Of a DNA stretch of 64,000 nt, positions 1 through 8,912 are shown one piece after another. The position numbers were made by a program, and so were the translations under genes. Numbering within the stretch: the first letter of the stretch is position 1; each line of letters begins with the position of its first letter. Source of the stretch: Peptostreptococcus sp. MV1 (GTDB taxonomy: Bacteria; Bacillota; Clostridia; Peptostreptococcales; Peptostreptococcaceae); NCBI RefSeq assembly GCF_000758885.1, contig NZ_JRNB01000119.1:51422-115421 (forward strand). The letters are read 5' to 3'. The notes under the pieces were generated by a model that was not told the origin of the DNA, did no database searches, and saw only the letters and a program-made list of their open reading frames with translations.

Positions 1-923
1 TACAAGACTTCCTGTTTGACCTAGAGACTTTGGAGGACTTCTTGCAGAGAAAGAGGTTAAGAGGGGTTAAGGGCACTACAGGAACACAGGCATCCTTCCT
101 TGAATTGTTTGATGGAGACTTCGAAAAGGTCAAGGAACTTGACAAGACAGTGGCCAAGAAGATGGGATATGATGATGTATTCGCAGTCACAGGCCAGACA
201 TATTCTAGAAAGTTTGATAGTAAGGTGGTAAATATTCTGGCAGGTATTGCCCAGTCCGCTACAAAGTTTTCAAACGATATTAGACTACTACAGCACCTAA
301 AAGAGATTGAAGAACCCTTTGAGAAAAATCAGATAGGCTCATCTGCTATGGCATATAAGAGAAATCCTATGAGAAGTGAGAGAATAGCAGCCTTAGCTAG
401 ATATGTCATCGCTGATACTATTAATCCAGCTATGACGGTAGCAGGCCAGTGGTTTGAGAGAACACTAGATGATTCGGCTAATAGGAGAATATCAGTTCCA
501 GAAGCCTTCCTAGCTACGGATGCAGTACTTAACCTATGCGCTAATGTAAGCGACGGTCTAGTGGTCTATCCCAAGGTGATAGAACAAAGATTGATGAAGG
601 AGCTACCTTTTATGGCTACTGAAAATATAATGATGGATGCTGTGAAGAGAGGGGGCAATAGGCAGGACCTTCACGAAAGGATAAGAGTACACTCATTAGC
701 TGCTGCTAAGGTAATTAAAGAAGAGGGTGGTTCAAACGACCTAGTGGACAGGATAGCAGGGGACCCTAGCTTCGGAATTACTAAGGAAGAAATCCTAGAA
801 GTCCTAAGGCCAGAACTGTATACTGGTTGCGCAGGTCTGCAGGTGACAGACTTTATAGAAAATGTGGTAAAGCCTATGCTAAAGGACGAAGAGGCTATAG
901 AAATAGCAGAATTGACAGTATAG
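1..923 (+). CDS. purB: Adenylosuccinate lyase, 3' part
   Basis: Purine biosynthesis enzyme that releases fumarate from SAICAR and from adenylosuccinate, in the cytoplasm. The window opens inside the gene: the reading frame is open from base 3, so the N-terminal part lies upstream. The fumarase/aspartase superfamily signature is visible as SSAMAYKRNPMRSE at about base 340, including the lysine and asparagine of the flexible catalytic loop. The preceding GVKGTTGTQASFLELF stretch is typical of the longer ADSL branch that also includes the animal enzymes. The frame ends in TAG at 921-923 with no sign of damage. The next gene is on the same strand but has its own extended -10 promoter candidate. 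Identification is secure; only the start is missing. Confidence 0.95.
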   Translation, partial: QDFLFDLETLEDFLQRKRLRGVKGTTGTQASFLELFDGDFEKVKELDKTVAKKMGYDDVFAVTGQTYSRKFDSKVVNILAGIAQSATKFSNDIRLLQHLKEIEEPFEKNQIGSSAMAYKRNPMRSERIAALARYVIADTINPAMTVAGQWFERTLDDSANRRISVPEAFLATDAVLNLCANVSDGLVVYPKVIEQRLMKELPFMATENIMMDAVKRGGNRQDLHERIRVHSLAAAKVIKEEGGSNDLVDRIAGDPSFGITKEEILEVLRPELYTGCAGLQVTDFIENVVKPMLKDEEAIEIAELTV

Positions 924-940
924 TGTAGTAGCTCATAGTA

Positions 941-949
941 TGATATAAT
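941..949 (+). promoter_or_regulatory. Extended -10 promoter for the nitrilase gene
   Basis: TGATATAAT is a good extended -10 element about 65 bases before the start codon. No well-spaced -35 is seen; a TTGACA at 912-917 is too far for this -10 but could serve the weaker TAGTAT at 936-941. Inferred from sequence only. Confidence 0.4.
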
Positions 950-1013
950 ATTAATAATACTAAAAATATATTAGAAATTATAGCAAAATAATATAAAAAT
1001 GGAGGTGCATCCT

Positions 1014-1853
1014 ATGAAAGATTTCAAGCTAGCAATTTGTCAGATGAAGACAGGGGCAGACAAGGTGGCAAATATAGACAAGGCTATAGATATGATAGGC
1101 CAGGCTGCTAAAAATGGAGCCAGCCTAGTAGTCTTGCCGGAAATATTTAATTCTCCATATGATAACAAGTGCTTCCATGAATATGCAGAGGTATATCCAG
1201 GGCGGACTTCCCAGGCTATGATGGAGATGGCCAAGAAGTATGGAATCTATCTGTTGGCTGGATCTATACCTGAGAGGGATGGTGATAGGGTCTACAATAC
1301 AGCCTACTTCTACGACAGGAGTGGAAGAATGATAGCTAGGCATAGGAAGATGCACCTCTTTGATATTGATGTCAAGGGTGGCCAGTACTTCAAAGAGAGC
1401 GATGTCCTATCAGCTGGAGATGACTTTTGTCTAGTCGATACAGACCTAGGAAAGATAGGTGTTGGGATTTGCTATGACGTGAGGTTTCCTGAATATTTTA
1501 GGATTCTAGCCAAGGAGGGGGCAGAGTGTATCCTCCTTCCAGCAGCCTTCAATATGACTACAGGACCGGCCCACTGGGAATTGTCGCTTAGGATGAGGGC
1601 TCTAGACAACCAGGTATATATGGTTGGGGCATCAGGGGCTAGGGATACCAGTGCATCATATATATCCTATGCAAATTCAAGAGTGATAGACCCATGGGCT
1701 AGTGTAATTGCCCAGGCGGGTGAAGAAGAGACTATATTATATGCAGACATAGTAGGTCAGAGGGTGAGTGACATTAGGGACCAGCTGCCACTTCTCAAGC
1801 ATAGAAGGCTAGATATGTATTCAGTAGACAAGAAGTTTACAGATAAAAAATAA
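1014..1853 (+). CDS. Carbon-nitrogen hydrolase, Nit2/omega-amidase-like
   Basis: Nitrilase-superfamily amidohydrolase of 279 residues. The catalytic triad is complete: Glu43 (LPEIFNSP), Lys112 (RKMHLFDID) and Cys153 (GVGICYDVRFPE). These spacings equal those of the mammalian Nit2 omega-amidase, which hydrolyses alpha-ketoglutaramate or alpha-ketosuccinamate to the ketoacid and ammonia. I chose the ATG at 1014 because GGAGG (1001-1005) sits 8 bases ahead; the upstream in-frame ATG at 999 overlaps that SD. It is a single gene between purB and a DUF975 gene, so context does not define the substrate. A deaminated-glutathione amidase (Nit1-like) role is the main alternative. Confidence 0.85.
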   Translation: MKDFKLAICQMKTGADKVANIDKAIDMIGQAAKNGASLVVLPEIFNSPYDNKCFHEYAEVYPGRTSQAMMEMAKKYGIYLLAGSIPERDGDRVYNTAYFYDRSGRMIARHRKMHLFDIDVKGGQYFKESDVLSAGDDFCLVDTDLGKIGVGICYDVRFPEYFRILAKEGAECILLPAAFNMTTGPAHWELSLRMRALDNQVYMVGASGARDTSASYISYANSRVIDPWASVIAQAGEEETILYADIVGQRVSDIRDQLPLLKHRRLDMYSVDKKFTDKK

Positions 1854-1911
1854 GACGAAATTTATAATATATACTTTATGGATAAAAAAGTCTAATTAAA
1901 GTAAAAAAATA

Positions 1912-1940
1912 TTGAAAATAAGTCTACTTTAAGTTATAAT
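1912..1940 (+). promoter_or_regulatory. Sigma-A promoter for the DUF975 gene
   Basis: TTGAAA (1912-1917), a 17-base spacer and TATAAT (1935-1940) form a near-consensus house-keeping promoter 37 bases ahead of the start codon. Confidence 0.75.
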
Positions 1941-1977
1941 ATACGAAAATCAAATAAAAATAAAAGGGAGGTCTTTT

Positions 1978-2961
1978 ATGTTATCTAGTAAGGAAATAAG
2001 AGCCCTGAGCAGGGAACAGCTCAAAGGGAATTGGTCGAAGTTTATATTGATTAACCTAGTTAATTTGCTTGCAGTGGGAGTTTGTACCTACTTATCAGTT
2101 AGGCGAGGAATGCCATATATGAATGTGGTACAAATTTTAATACAGGTATTTGTAACTCTTGGTACTTATAAGCTAATGTTAGACCTAGCTAATGGACAGG
2201 AATTTAGGTTCTCAAACTTTTGGCAACCAAAGAGGGTCTATATAAGATATCTAATAGTAAGTATATTATTGGCTGTTTTGATAGCAATTATAAATGTAAT
2301 TGTAGGAGTTATTCTAGGCGCTATCGGTTTATCCATGATGATAGGAAATGCCACTAGTGGATCACTAACTTTCCTTGGTGGCCTAACATTAGGTTCCATA
2401 GTTATGGTTGTGGTTATTGGTTTGATTGCAAGTATTATAAATATCTACATTCAGTTGACATACCAAATGACAGAGCTAATAGTAATAAAGAACCACGACG
2501 ATATAGGAGCAATAGATTCTCTAACATATTCTAGAAAAATTATGTATGGCTACAAGTGGAGATTGTTTAAGTTGTGCCTATCATTCATAGGCTGGGCAAT
2601 ATTATCGATTGCCAGTTTGGGAATAGGTTTACTATGGTTGTCATCATACATATACATGTCAATAACTAATTTCTATCTAGAGTTGTTGAAGGAGAGGGAA
2701 GAGCTAGCAAGAGACCTTAACCTAGTTGATGCAGAGACTATATCAACATATAGGACTTTTGTAAATCAACTAACACCAGCAGAATATACATCATCCAAGG
2801 ATGAAGAGGTTGTTGAACCAATAATACTTGAATTAGGAGCAGGAACTAGTGAAGGAGACGAATCAAGTGTTAGTGATAGTAAACTTACAAATGCTGAGGG
2901 CCAGGAAGTAGATTCTAATGATGATGACAGTAGCAAAGATGATGGTGAAAATGAAATATAA
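1978..2961 (+). CDS. DUF975 family integral membrane protein
   Basis: A 327-residue membrane protein. The N-terminus (SSKEIRALSREQLKGNW) is the signature of DUF975 proteins, followed by about five or six hydrophobic segments between residues 20 and 230 and a cytoplasmic-looking acidic Ser/Asp/Glu-rich tail from about 265 to the end. GGGAGG lies directly upstream of the ATG, and a near-consensus promoter precedes it. It appears monocistronic, with a strong terminator downstream. No function is established for the family, and the tail is probably disordered and lineage-specific. Confidence 0.8.
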   Translation: MLSSKEIRALSREQLKGNWSKFILINLVNLLAVGVCTYLSVRRGMPYMNVVQILIQVFVTLGTYKLMLDLANGQEFRFSNFWQPKRVYIRYLIVSILLAVLIAIINVIVGVILGAIGLSMMIGNATSGSLTFLGGLTLGSIVMVVVIGLIASIINIYIQLTYQMTELIVIKNHDDIGAIDSLTYSRKIMYGYKWRLFKLCLSFIGWAILSIASLGIGLLWLSSYIYMSITNFYLELLKEREELARDLNLVDAETISTYRTFVNQLTPAEYTSSKDEEVVEPIILELGAGTSEGDESSVSDSKLTNAEGQEVDSNDDDSSKDDGENEI

Positions 2962-3003
2962 GGTATAGATGATATTGAGCTAATTATTATTGATTAAAAA
3001 AAT

Positions 3004-3041
3004 GGCTACAGGGAATATTTTTTTCTTGTAGCCCTTTTTTT
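3004..3041 (+). terminator. Rho-independent terminator after the DUF975 gene
   Basis: GGCTACA (3004-3010) pairs with TGTAGCC (3027-3033), with further GAA/TTC pairing inside, followed by a run of seven T. Confidence 0.85.
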
Positions 3042-3130
3042 GTGTAAAATTAAGTAATACCCTAAAAATAGTTAATAAATTGCCGAAAATATTGAATTTT
3101 ATTATCACTGATTTGGTGTTAAAATATTAA

Positions 3131-3250
3131 TAGAGATAATTTTATTTTGAAATTTAGTATCAATATCAATTATTTGTGCTATAATTATTGTAGGGATAAT
3201 TTTATTTTGAAATTTAGTATCAATATCAACTATTTGTGTTATAATTATTG
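3131..3250 (+). repeat. 60-bp tandem duplication with two promoters
   Basis: Two consecutive 60-base units (3131-3190 and 3191-3250) differ at only three positions. Each unit ends with an extended -10 element, TGCTATAAT (3177-3185) and TGTTATAAT (3237-3245), preceded by the AT-rich block TTTAGTATCAATATCAA, which could be an operator. The duplication therefore gives the heme locus two copies of a promoter with its control region. Iron or heme control (Fur/MtsR type) is inferred from the genes downstream; the block is not an obvious consensus Fur box. Confidence 0.7.
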
Positions 3251-3285
3251 TAGGGATTATTCAGTGCACGCTATTGAGGTTATTC

Positions 3286-3331
3286 AATATGCGATAAAAA
3301 TAAGTATAATACCTGAATTTTAACGCATATT
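3286..3331 (+). promoter_or_regulatory. Inverted repeat in the heme-operon leader
   Basis: Two 15-base arms (3286-3300 and 3317-3331) are complementary at 13 positions around the core AATATGCG/CGCATATT. They lie between the duplicated promoters and the first gene. This may be a second operator or an mRNA hairpin. The intergenic stretch 2962-3365 is otherwise explained by the terminator and the 60-bp duplication. Confidence 0.4.
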
Positions 3332-3365
3332 AAACTAGTTTAGAAGATATGAAGGGGGTGATTTT

Positions 3366-3743
3366 ATGAGATATATTTACATCATAATAGGTATATTGTC
3401 GGTGATATTGGGGGGGATAGGAGTTTTGTTACCAGTTTTGCCGACAGTTCCTTTTTTGCTTTTAGCTTCTTTTTGCTTTGCAAAAGGATCTGATAGGTTT
3501 AACACTTGGTTTAAATCTACAAATCTTTATAAAAACAATTTGGAGTCTTTTGAAAAAAACAAGTCCATGACTAAAAAGACTAAGTGGAAGATACTAATAT
3601 TTGCGTCTGTAATGTTGTTATTTGTATTTTTTAGGTATGATATTTTGCCTATGAGAATATTTATAGTTACCTTAATAGCCTTTAAATATTATTATTTTTT
3701 GAAAGTTATAAAGACAGTAGATGGAGGTGATTGTCATCGATAG
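3366..3743 (+). CDS. DUF454 (YbaN-like) small membrane protein
   Basis: A 125-residue protein with an N-terminal hydrophobic hairpin (GILSVILGGIGVLLPVLPTVPF) and a second pair of membrane segments at about 75-110, the pattern of the YbaN/DUF454 family. The conserved LPTVPFLLLA and F-K/R-S-W-F-type motifs are visible. The SD AAGGGGGTGA precedes the ATG. It is the first gene of the heme-uptake operon and runs directly into the NEAT gene, whose open frame begins before this stop codon. Biochemical role unknown; a link to heme handling is suggested only by position. Confidence 0.75.
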   Translation: MRYIYIIIGILSVILGGIGVLLPVLPTVPFLLLASFCFAKGSDRFNTWFKSTNLYKNNLESFEKNKSMTKKTKWKILIFASVMLLFVFFRYDILPMRIFIVTLIAFKYYYFLKVIKTVDGGDCHR

Positions 3744-5784
3744 GTTGTTGGGTCAATCAAAAAAAGAGAGATTGACTAGGTTTGATAGAAAAAAAATAAG
3801 AAATAGACAAGTATCACAAAATACTAGGAAACAAGATAATAAGAGGAATTTTAATAAATCTTTAATGAGAACAATAGTATCTCTAGTAGCAGTTGTGAGT
3901 TTACTATTGGGGACACTTCCAATTACGAGTGCCATAGGGCCTTCAGACGGTATATATAAGGTAAAGTTATCATTGATGAAGAAGTACGATGAAGAAAAAT
4001 CAATGGGAAACGGTGCCTTTGTACCGGAAGGATTCATAAGTGTGTCGGCTGGTAAGGCCAAGATAAGGATAAAAATGGTTCCTCTTACAGCCTTTAATTT
4101 TAGGGGCTATCTTAGTGAATTGAAGGTAAAGGACAAGCCTGCGACTGTTTTGACTAGGTATGATGAGTATGACGTATATAATAATCCCAAGGATGGTAAG
4201 GATGCTAGATTTAAGGGAGTGAAATATCCTAAAGAAATGGAATTTGATGTCGAGTGGGGAGAAAAAGATATACCTGTTCAGGTATATGTACCTGTTATGG
4301 GAGAAATGGCCAGTGGGGAACAGAAGGCTAGATTGAGGATACAATGGCCTTCAAATCCAGACTCTGCCAAGGTGTCCTCAATAAATTTTGACTCTTCATC
4401 TAATTTAGAGGCATCTGATGATACAAGTGAGACAGTCAATAATGCCTACCAGTCAAAGGACAACAGAAATTTGCCACCACTGGAAAAGGGAGAGAATATA
4501 AATCTGGAACCGGGCTATTATAAGTTGAATGTCAGCCTCTACCATGAAAGGGAGGACAGGCTTTCTATGGGAAATAATGCCATGATTCATGATGCAGAGC
4601 TCTTGTCCAAGGATGGCAAGTATACATTTTTGTTGGGCAGTACGTCTATGGAGGTTTCTAATATTATAGCTTCCTTAGTTTCTCTACAGATTAGGGATGA
4701 CAATGCCTACTATCATTTTGCAGAGCCACATGCCTTTGACCTAACTATACCAGGGGAACAGGACAAGAGACCTGAGGTATTTAGTTTTGATCTAGTACGT
4801 AAGGACCCCATGATCTATGTAAAGGTCGATCCAAAGGTCAAGCCTATGGGAGAAGTTCCTGTTGGTGCTAGGTTGAAGATAGATTGGTCTACTATAAAGA
4901 AGTCAGAAGAGGCTGATACAGTCTTGTACAAAAAAATGAAAAATGGTACTCCTAGAAAGAAGTTTGATCCTAAGGAAACAATCCACAAGATTTTGCCGGA
5001 AGGATTTGAACTCTTGGCTGAACCTGGAGCCTTCAAGGAGAATATTGTATTCAAGGCCAATCCAGTCACTGGAGGAACTAGTTTTCAGAAGGTAACTCAA
5101 AAGTTTGGTAGGGGAACTGCCATGAAGATATACGAGTTTAAGATAGAAAATGACTATGGTGTACCAACCAAGCCATCCAAGATGGTGACAATAAAGGCCA
5201 AGATACCTTCAAATGTAGTGAATCCTAAGGTTTATAGGTTGACTGATATGGCAGAAATGAATACATCTGTTTCTGGTGAGCATACTATATTTACTACGGA
5301 TACATATGGTGAGTTTGCCTTTGTTGCTAGTGGTGGAGCCAAGGCTTCCAACCAGCTAAATAATGGTAATAATGTGAAGAAAAGCCCATCAAATGCAGTT
5401 GCCAGGTCAAATAATTCTAAGTCAAATAGCAAGTCCAAAAAGAATGACAAGAATAAGAATAGCGACAAGAAAAAAGACAAGGGTGTAAAAAGCAGCACGC
5501 CAGCATCTATAAGTCAGTTAAAGAATGAAGCAACTGATTTTTCCAACAATGCACAGGTCAATGAGCCTGATCAGACAAAAGAGGCCAACAAGGTTCAGAA
5601 GCCATTGAAGGCTAGGGAAAATCCAAAGGTTATCTTTTATTGCATACTGATACTTGGAGCTATAATTTCTGGTTCAGTATATGTATATATCAAGTTCAGC
5701 AAACACTTGCTTTACGAAATGAAGTACAACGAATACTTGAGGAAGAAAGTAGCAGAATTTAATAGGGTAAAGGATATATTATAA
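3721..5784 (+). CDS. Two-NEAT-domain heme-binding surface protein
   Basis: Surface protein of up to 687 residues that probably takes heme from hemoproteins and passes it on, like streptococcal Shr. After a basic N-terminus and a signal segment (about 50-71) come two NEAT domains, at about 76-215 and 259-385, each with the heme-lip motif SMGN (residues 94-97 in the first). A beta-rich domain (about 420-540), a Lys/Asn/Ser linker, and a C-terminal membrane helix (about 637-660) with a basic tail follow; there is no LPXTG. The start is uncertain: GGAGGTGA (3723-3730) overlaps the ATG at 3721, so initiation at ATC 3736 or TTG 3745/3748 is possible. The next gene follows after 23 bases. Confidence 0.85.
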   Translation: MEVIVIDRLLGQSKKERLTRFDRKKIRNRQVSQNTRKQDNKRNFNKSLMRTIVSLVAVVSLLLGTLPITSAIGPSDGIYKVKLSLMKKYDEEKSMGNGAFVPEGFISVSAGKAKIRIKMVPLTAFNFRGYLSELKVKDKPATVLTRYDEYDVYNNPKDGKDARFKGVKYPKEMEFDVEWGEKDIPVQVYVPVMGEMASGEQKARLRIQWPSNPDSAKVSSINFDSSSNLEASDDTSETVNNAYQSKDNRNLPPLEKGENINLEPGYYKLNVSLYHEREDRLSMGNNAMIHDAELLSKDGKYTFLLGSTSMEVSNIIASLVSLQIRDDNAYYHFAEPHAFDLTIPGEQDKRPEVFSFDLVRKDPMIYVKVDPKVKPMGEVPVGARLKIDWSTIKKSEEADTVLYKKMKNGTPRKKFDPKETIHKILPEGFELLAEPGAFKENIVFKANPVTGGTSFQKVTQKFGRGTAMKIYEFKIENDYGVPTKPSKMVTIKAKIPSNVVNPKVYRLTDMAEMNTSVSGEHTIFTTDTYGEFAFVASGGAKASNQLNNGNNVKKSPSNAVARSNNSKSNSKSKKNDKNKNSDKKKDKGVKSSTPASISQLKNEATDFSNNAQVNEPDQTKEANKVQKPLKARENPKVIFYCILILGAIISGSVYVYIKFSKHLLYEMKYNEYLRKKVAEFNRVKDIL

Positions 5785-5807
5785 GAAAAGGTGGGGGATA
5801 GGATATA

Positions 5808-6938
5808 ATGCAATCTATATACAAGAAAATATTTGGCAAGCTGTCAATATTAGCCTTCATCTTGGCAATATGCCTACATATGTTTACGGGGATTTCTTTT
5901 GCAGGTGAGGTCTATACAGCAAATGCTCATGGCCACTATTCACATCCGGTAACGGGTACTATAGAGGATCCTGGTAACAATCCAGGTATAGGTGAAGGAA
6001 TGGTGTCAAATACAGTTTTTGGTACTGCCCTGATAGAGAAGGATGATGACGGCAAGTTATATGCTACAGTTAGGTACAATTTGAGGGATAAAATCAGTAA
6101 GTTTACCTTCAATGTACAGAATAAGGGAGATAATGGTTGGACAGAGGTTTCATATCAGGAAACTCAAAATGCGGTTACGACAGGAGATTTTAGGTTTGAG
6201 ATACCATCGGCTGATTGCGTGGTTAGGGCTACATTTTTTGTTGGTCCCATGTCTAGGTCGGTTGTATTTTACATAGACTTTGATGACCTACAGGCAGGAA
6301 ATACAGATTTCAAGGCCTTGGTGTCTACAAACAGCTCTAGTCAGTCATCTGCTGGAGGTGAATCTAATTCATCTAGTCAGTCTTCGTCAAATAATGGTTC
6401 AAATACAAGTAATAATACAAGTTCGGACACTAGAACAAGTAGTAATACTAGCTCAAACAGTTCAAGTAATTCTGCTAGTAAAACTGGTGGAACTAGCTCA
6501 CATGACAAGGCAAAGGCTTTGATGAATTCAGCCAATAAAGTAACTCCGAAGGCTGGAACTACCAATGGAAATGGAGTAGTACCACCTTCTAATGGAGAGG
6601 ACGATAAAAAGATAAACCAGGGTGACCTAGGTTACGACCATGGTCTGCTAACAAACAAAGATTTTGGAGATAGCAAGACCCTTATGGATGGTAGAGATTC
6701 AAAAGATGCCCCTTGGGGAATAGTTACTAAGGTCTTATTTACAGTAATCGTAGTCTTAGTGGCTGTTGTATTGGCTGTATTAATTTTTGGTGCTCTTGCC
6801 CTAGTTTTAGGTTTTAACTATATAAAGAGAAAGAATGACTCTATATCTGATAGCTTGGACAGTCAGGGATTTGAATTTGATGAATTGGAAGACAGGGAAA
6901 TTTTGTGTGAGCCAAGTGAGGTGACAAGTTATGAATAA
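5808..6938 (+). CDS. shp: Cell-surface heme-binding protein Shp
   Basis: A 376-residue homologue of Streptococcus pyogenes Shp, which relays heme from the surface receptor to the ABC transporter lipoprotein. A signal peptide (1-32) is followed by the Shp heme domain, recognisable from HYSHPVTGTIEDPG and a closing VFYIDF. The two methionines that coordinate heme in Shp (Met66 and Met153 there) have clear counterparts here, Met65 (GEGMVS) and Met148 (VGPMSR). A Ser/Asn/Thr-rich linker (about 172-240) spans the wall, and a membrane helix at about 305-330 anchors the protein. It overlaps the next gene by 8 bases, indicating coupling to the lipoprotein gene. Confidence 0.9.
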   Translation: MQSIYKKIFGKLSILAFILAICLHMFTGISFAGEVYTANAHGHYSHPVTGTIEDPGNNPGIGEGMVSNTVFGTALIEKDDDGKLYATVRYNLRDKISKFTFNVQNKGDNGWTEVSYQETQNAVTTGDFRFEIPSADCVVRATFFVGPMSRSVVFYIDFDDLQAGNTDFKALVSTNSSSQSSAGGESNSSSQSSSNNGSNTSNNTSSDTRTSSNTSSNSSSNSASKTGGTSSHDKAKALMNSANKVTPKAGTTNGNGVVPPSNGEDDKKINQGDLGYDHGLLTNKDFGDSKTLMDGRDSKDAPWGIVTKVLFTVIVVLVAVVLAVLIFGALALVLGFNYIKRKNDSISDSLDSQGFEFDELEDREILCEPSEVTSYE

Positions 6939-7848
6939 GAAGATGCGTTTTTTAAGTATGTTCTTGTGTCTAGTGGCTTGTCTGCTTGGTGGATGCGTCA
7001 ACCAGCATCCAGAGGGTTCCAAGGACAAGGTCCAAGACCTTAGACAGGTTACCAAGATCAAAAATCCAAAGGTAATAGCTACTTCCATGGCCACTGTCTA
7101 TATACTAGAAAAGTTAAATGTAGACCTGATTGGTGTTCCGGATAGCAAGGTGGACAAGCTGCCAGACAGGTACAAGGGCAAGCCTACTGTAGGCATGGCC
7201 ATGGCTCCAGAAATTGAGAAGATAGAGACTATGAATCCCGATTGGATTTTTTCTCCAGTCAGCCTAGTCAGTGACCTAGAGCCAAAATATGAAAATGCAG
7301 GCCTGAGGTTTGGTTTTTTGAACTTGAACAATATACCAGGTATGTACAAGTCCATAGAGGACATGGGCGTAATCCTAGACAGGGAAAAAGAGGCCAAGGC
7401 CTTGATAGACGAATACCAGGCCTTTATGAAAGACTATAAGGAAAAACACAAGAATATGAAAAAGAAAAAGGTCCTAGTCTTGATGGGCTTACCGGGATCC
7501 TATGTAGTAGCGACTGACAAGTCTTATGTTGGTTCCCTAGTAGAGCTGGCAGGCGGAGAGAATATATACAAGTCTGACAAAGACCAGTTTATTAATGTTA
7601 CGACAGAAGACATGTTGAAGAAAAATCCAGAAATAATCCTTAGAACAGCCCATGCCCTACCAGATGAGGTAAAGGAAATGTTCTTTAAGGAATTTAAAAC
7701 AAACCAGATTTGGTCTAAGTTTGATGCAGTTAAAAATGACAAGGTCTATGATTTGGACTACAAAAAATTTGGTATGTCAGCAAAGTTTACATATCCAAAA
7801 GCCTTACAAGACTTAGGTAAGATATTTGAAACAGGAGGTGATAAGTAG
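6931..7848 (+). CDS. htsA: Heme ABC transporter substrate-binding lipoprotein
   Basis: A 305-residue class III periplasmic-binding-type lipoprotein with lipobox LLGGC (Cys22), resembling HtsA/SiaA of streptococci and IsdE of staphylococci. In those proteins heme iron is bound by one Met and one His. Here VGMAMAP supplies Met89 or Met91, and RTAH supplies His241, in matching positions. It receives heme from Shp and delivers it to the permease encoded next. The stop codon ends at 7848, where the permease GTG begins, so translation is coupled. The heme assignment over siderophore rests on these residues and on the Shp neighbour. Confidence 0.87.
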   Translation: MNKKMRFLSMFLCLVACLLGGCVNQHPEGSKDKVQDLRQVTKIKNPKVIATSMATVYILEKLNVDLIGVPDSKVDKLPDRYKGKPTVGMAMAPEIEKIETMNPDWIFSPVSLVSDLEPKYENAGLRFGFLNLNNIPGMYKSIEDMGVILDREKEAKALIDEYQAFMKDYKEKHKNMKKKKVLVLMGLPGSYVVATDKSYVGSLVELAGGENIYKSDKDQFINVTTEDMLKKNPEIILRTAHALPDEVKEMFFKEFKTNQIWSKFDAVKNDKVYDLDYKKFGMSAKFTYPKALQDLGKIFETGGDK

Positions 7849-8912
7849 TGAAGTCTAAAAAATTTAAATTTGGTCTTTCCAAATTTCTGGCGGGAAATGA
7901 TAGAAGGGAAAAGCCAATTAATAATACCAGGAAGGCCCTAGCTTTTATTATCACCCTGATATTATTGGTAATAGTATTTTTTATAGCAGCTACTTCAGGT
8001 AGTATAAACGTGGGATTTGGTAAATTATTGAGAGGGCTATTTGTAAAATTAGACCAGGATGTGGTAGCCATATGGGATTTAAGGTTCCCAAGAATAGTAA
8101 TATCTATTTTGGCTGGTGCAGCCATATCGGTATCAGGTGTCCTATTACAGGCAGTTATGAAAAATCCTCTAACTGACCCGGGGATTATAGGTATATCATC
8201 AGCGGCATCATTGGTGTCAGTCTTGGTAAGTACTATGTTCCCAGCACTATATTTTTCTATTCCATTTTTCTCGGTTGCAGGAGGTCTTTTGGCCTACCTA
8301 TTGATATATTCATTGGCCTGGGATGGTGGAGTAAACCCTGTAAAGTTGATACTAGTGGGTGTTGCCTTAAATATGACCTTTACAGGTATTAGCGAATTTT
8401 GTAAGGCCTTTGCAGGTGGTGGAGCCAATCTGAGCAAGGTCCAGTCCATAGTAGAAGGAAATATTACCCAGAGGACTTGGGCAGATGTAAATATGCTATT
8501 TTGGTATGTATTGATAGGTCTGATTCTGGCTTTTTGTCTATACAAAAAATGCGACCTACTTTCTCTAGAGGATAAGACAGCCAGGGGTCTGGGTGTCAAC
8601 GTAGATAGGGATAGGTTTATAGTAGCCCTAGTGGCAATTATCTTGGTAAGTATATCGACAGCCCTAGTAGGTGTGATAGGATTTTTAGGTCTTATAGTTC
8701 CTCATATGGCCAAGATGCTAGTGGGAAGTGAGCATAGGTTCAAGATACCATATACAATGTTACTTGGGGCCTTTGTATTCCTTCTATGCGATACTATAGG
8801 AAGGACTATGGTGGCACCTTATGAAATACCAGCATCGATTATGATGTCAATTATAGGTGCTCCATTCTTTATCTTCCTTCTAAAGCATGGAGGTGATAGT
8901 TATGGAAGTTAA
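7848..8912 (+). CDS. htsB: Heme ABC transporter permease (FecCD family)
   Basis: A 354-residue FecCD/BtuC-type permease with roughly ten hydrophobic segments. The family motif DLRFPRI is followed by GAAISVSGVLLQAVMKNPL, and the ATPase-contact region GVIGFLGLIVPHMAKML lies near residue 280. The start is GTG at 7848, overlapping the htsA stop by one base. The gene ends 11 bases inside htsC. It forms the membrane channel of the importer. Confidence 0.9.
   Translation: MKSKKFKFGLSKFLAGNDRREKPINNTRKALAFIITLILLVIVFFIAATSGSINVGFGKLLRGLFVKLDQDVVAIWDLRFPRIVISILAGAAISVSGVLLQAVMKNPLTDPGIIGISSAASLVSVLVSTMFPALYFSIPFFSVAGGLLAYLLIYSLAWDGGVNPVKLILVGVALNMTFTGISEFCKAFAGGGANLSKVQSIVEGNITQRTWADVNMLFWYVLIGLILAFCLYKKCDLLSLEDKTARGLGVNVDRDRFIVALVAIILVSISTALVGVIGFLGLIVPHMAKMLVGSEHRFKIPYTMLLGAFVFLLCDTIGRTMVAPYEIPASIMMSIIGAPFFIFLLKHGGDSYGS

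Noticed and set aside
3131..3250. CRISPR or insertion-sequence remnant
   Set aside because: Only two head-to-tail 60-bp copies without spacers, transposase or target duplication; each copy contains a promoter.
6280..6522. Second plus-strand open frame inside shp
   Set aside because: Out-of-frame reading of the Ser/Asn-rich linker; no SD or recognisable domain.
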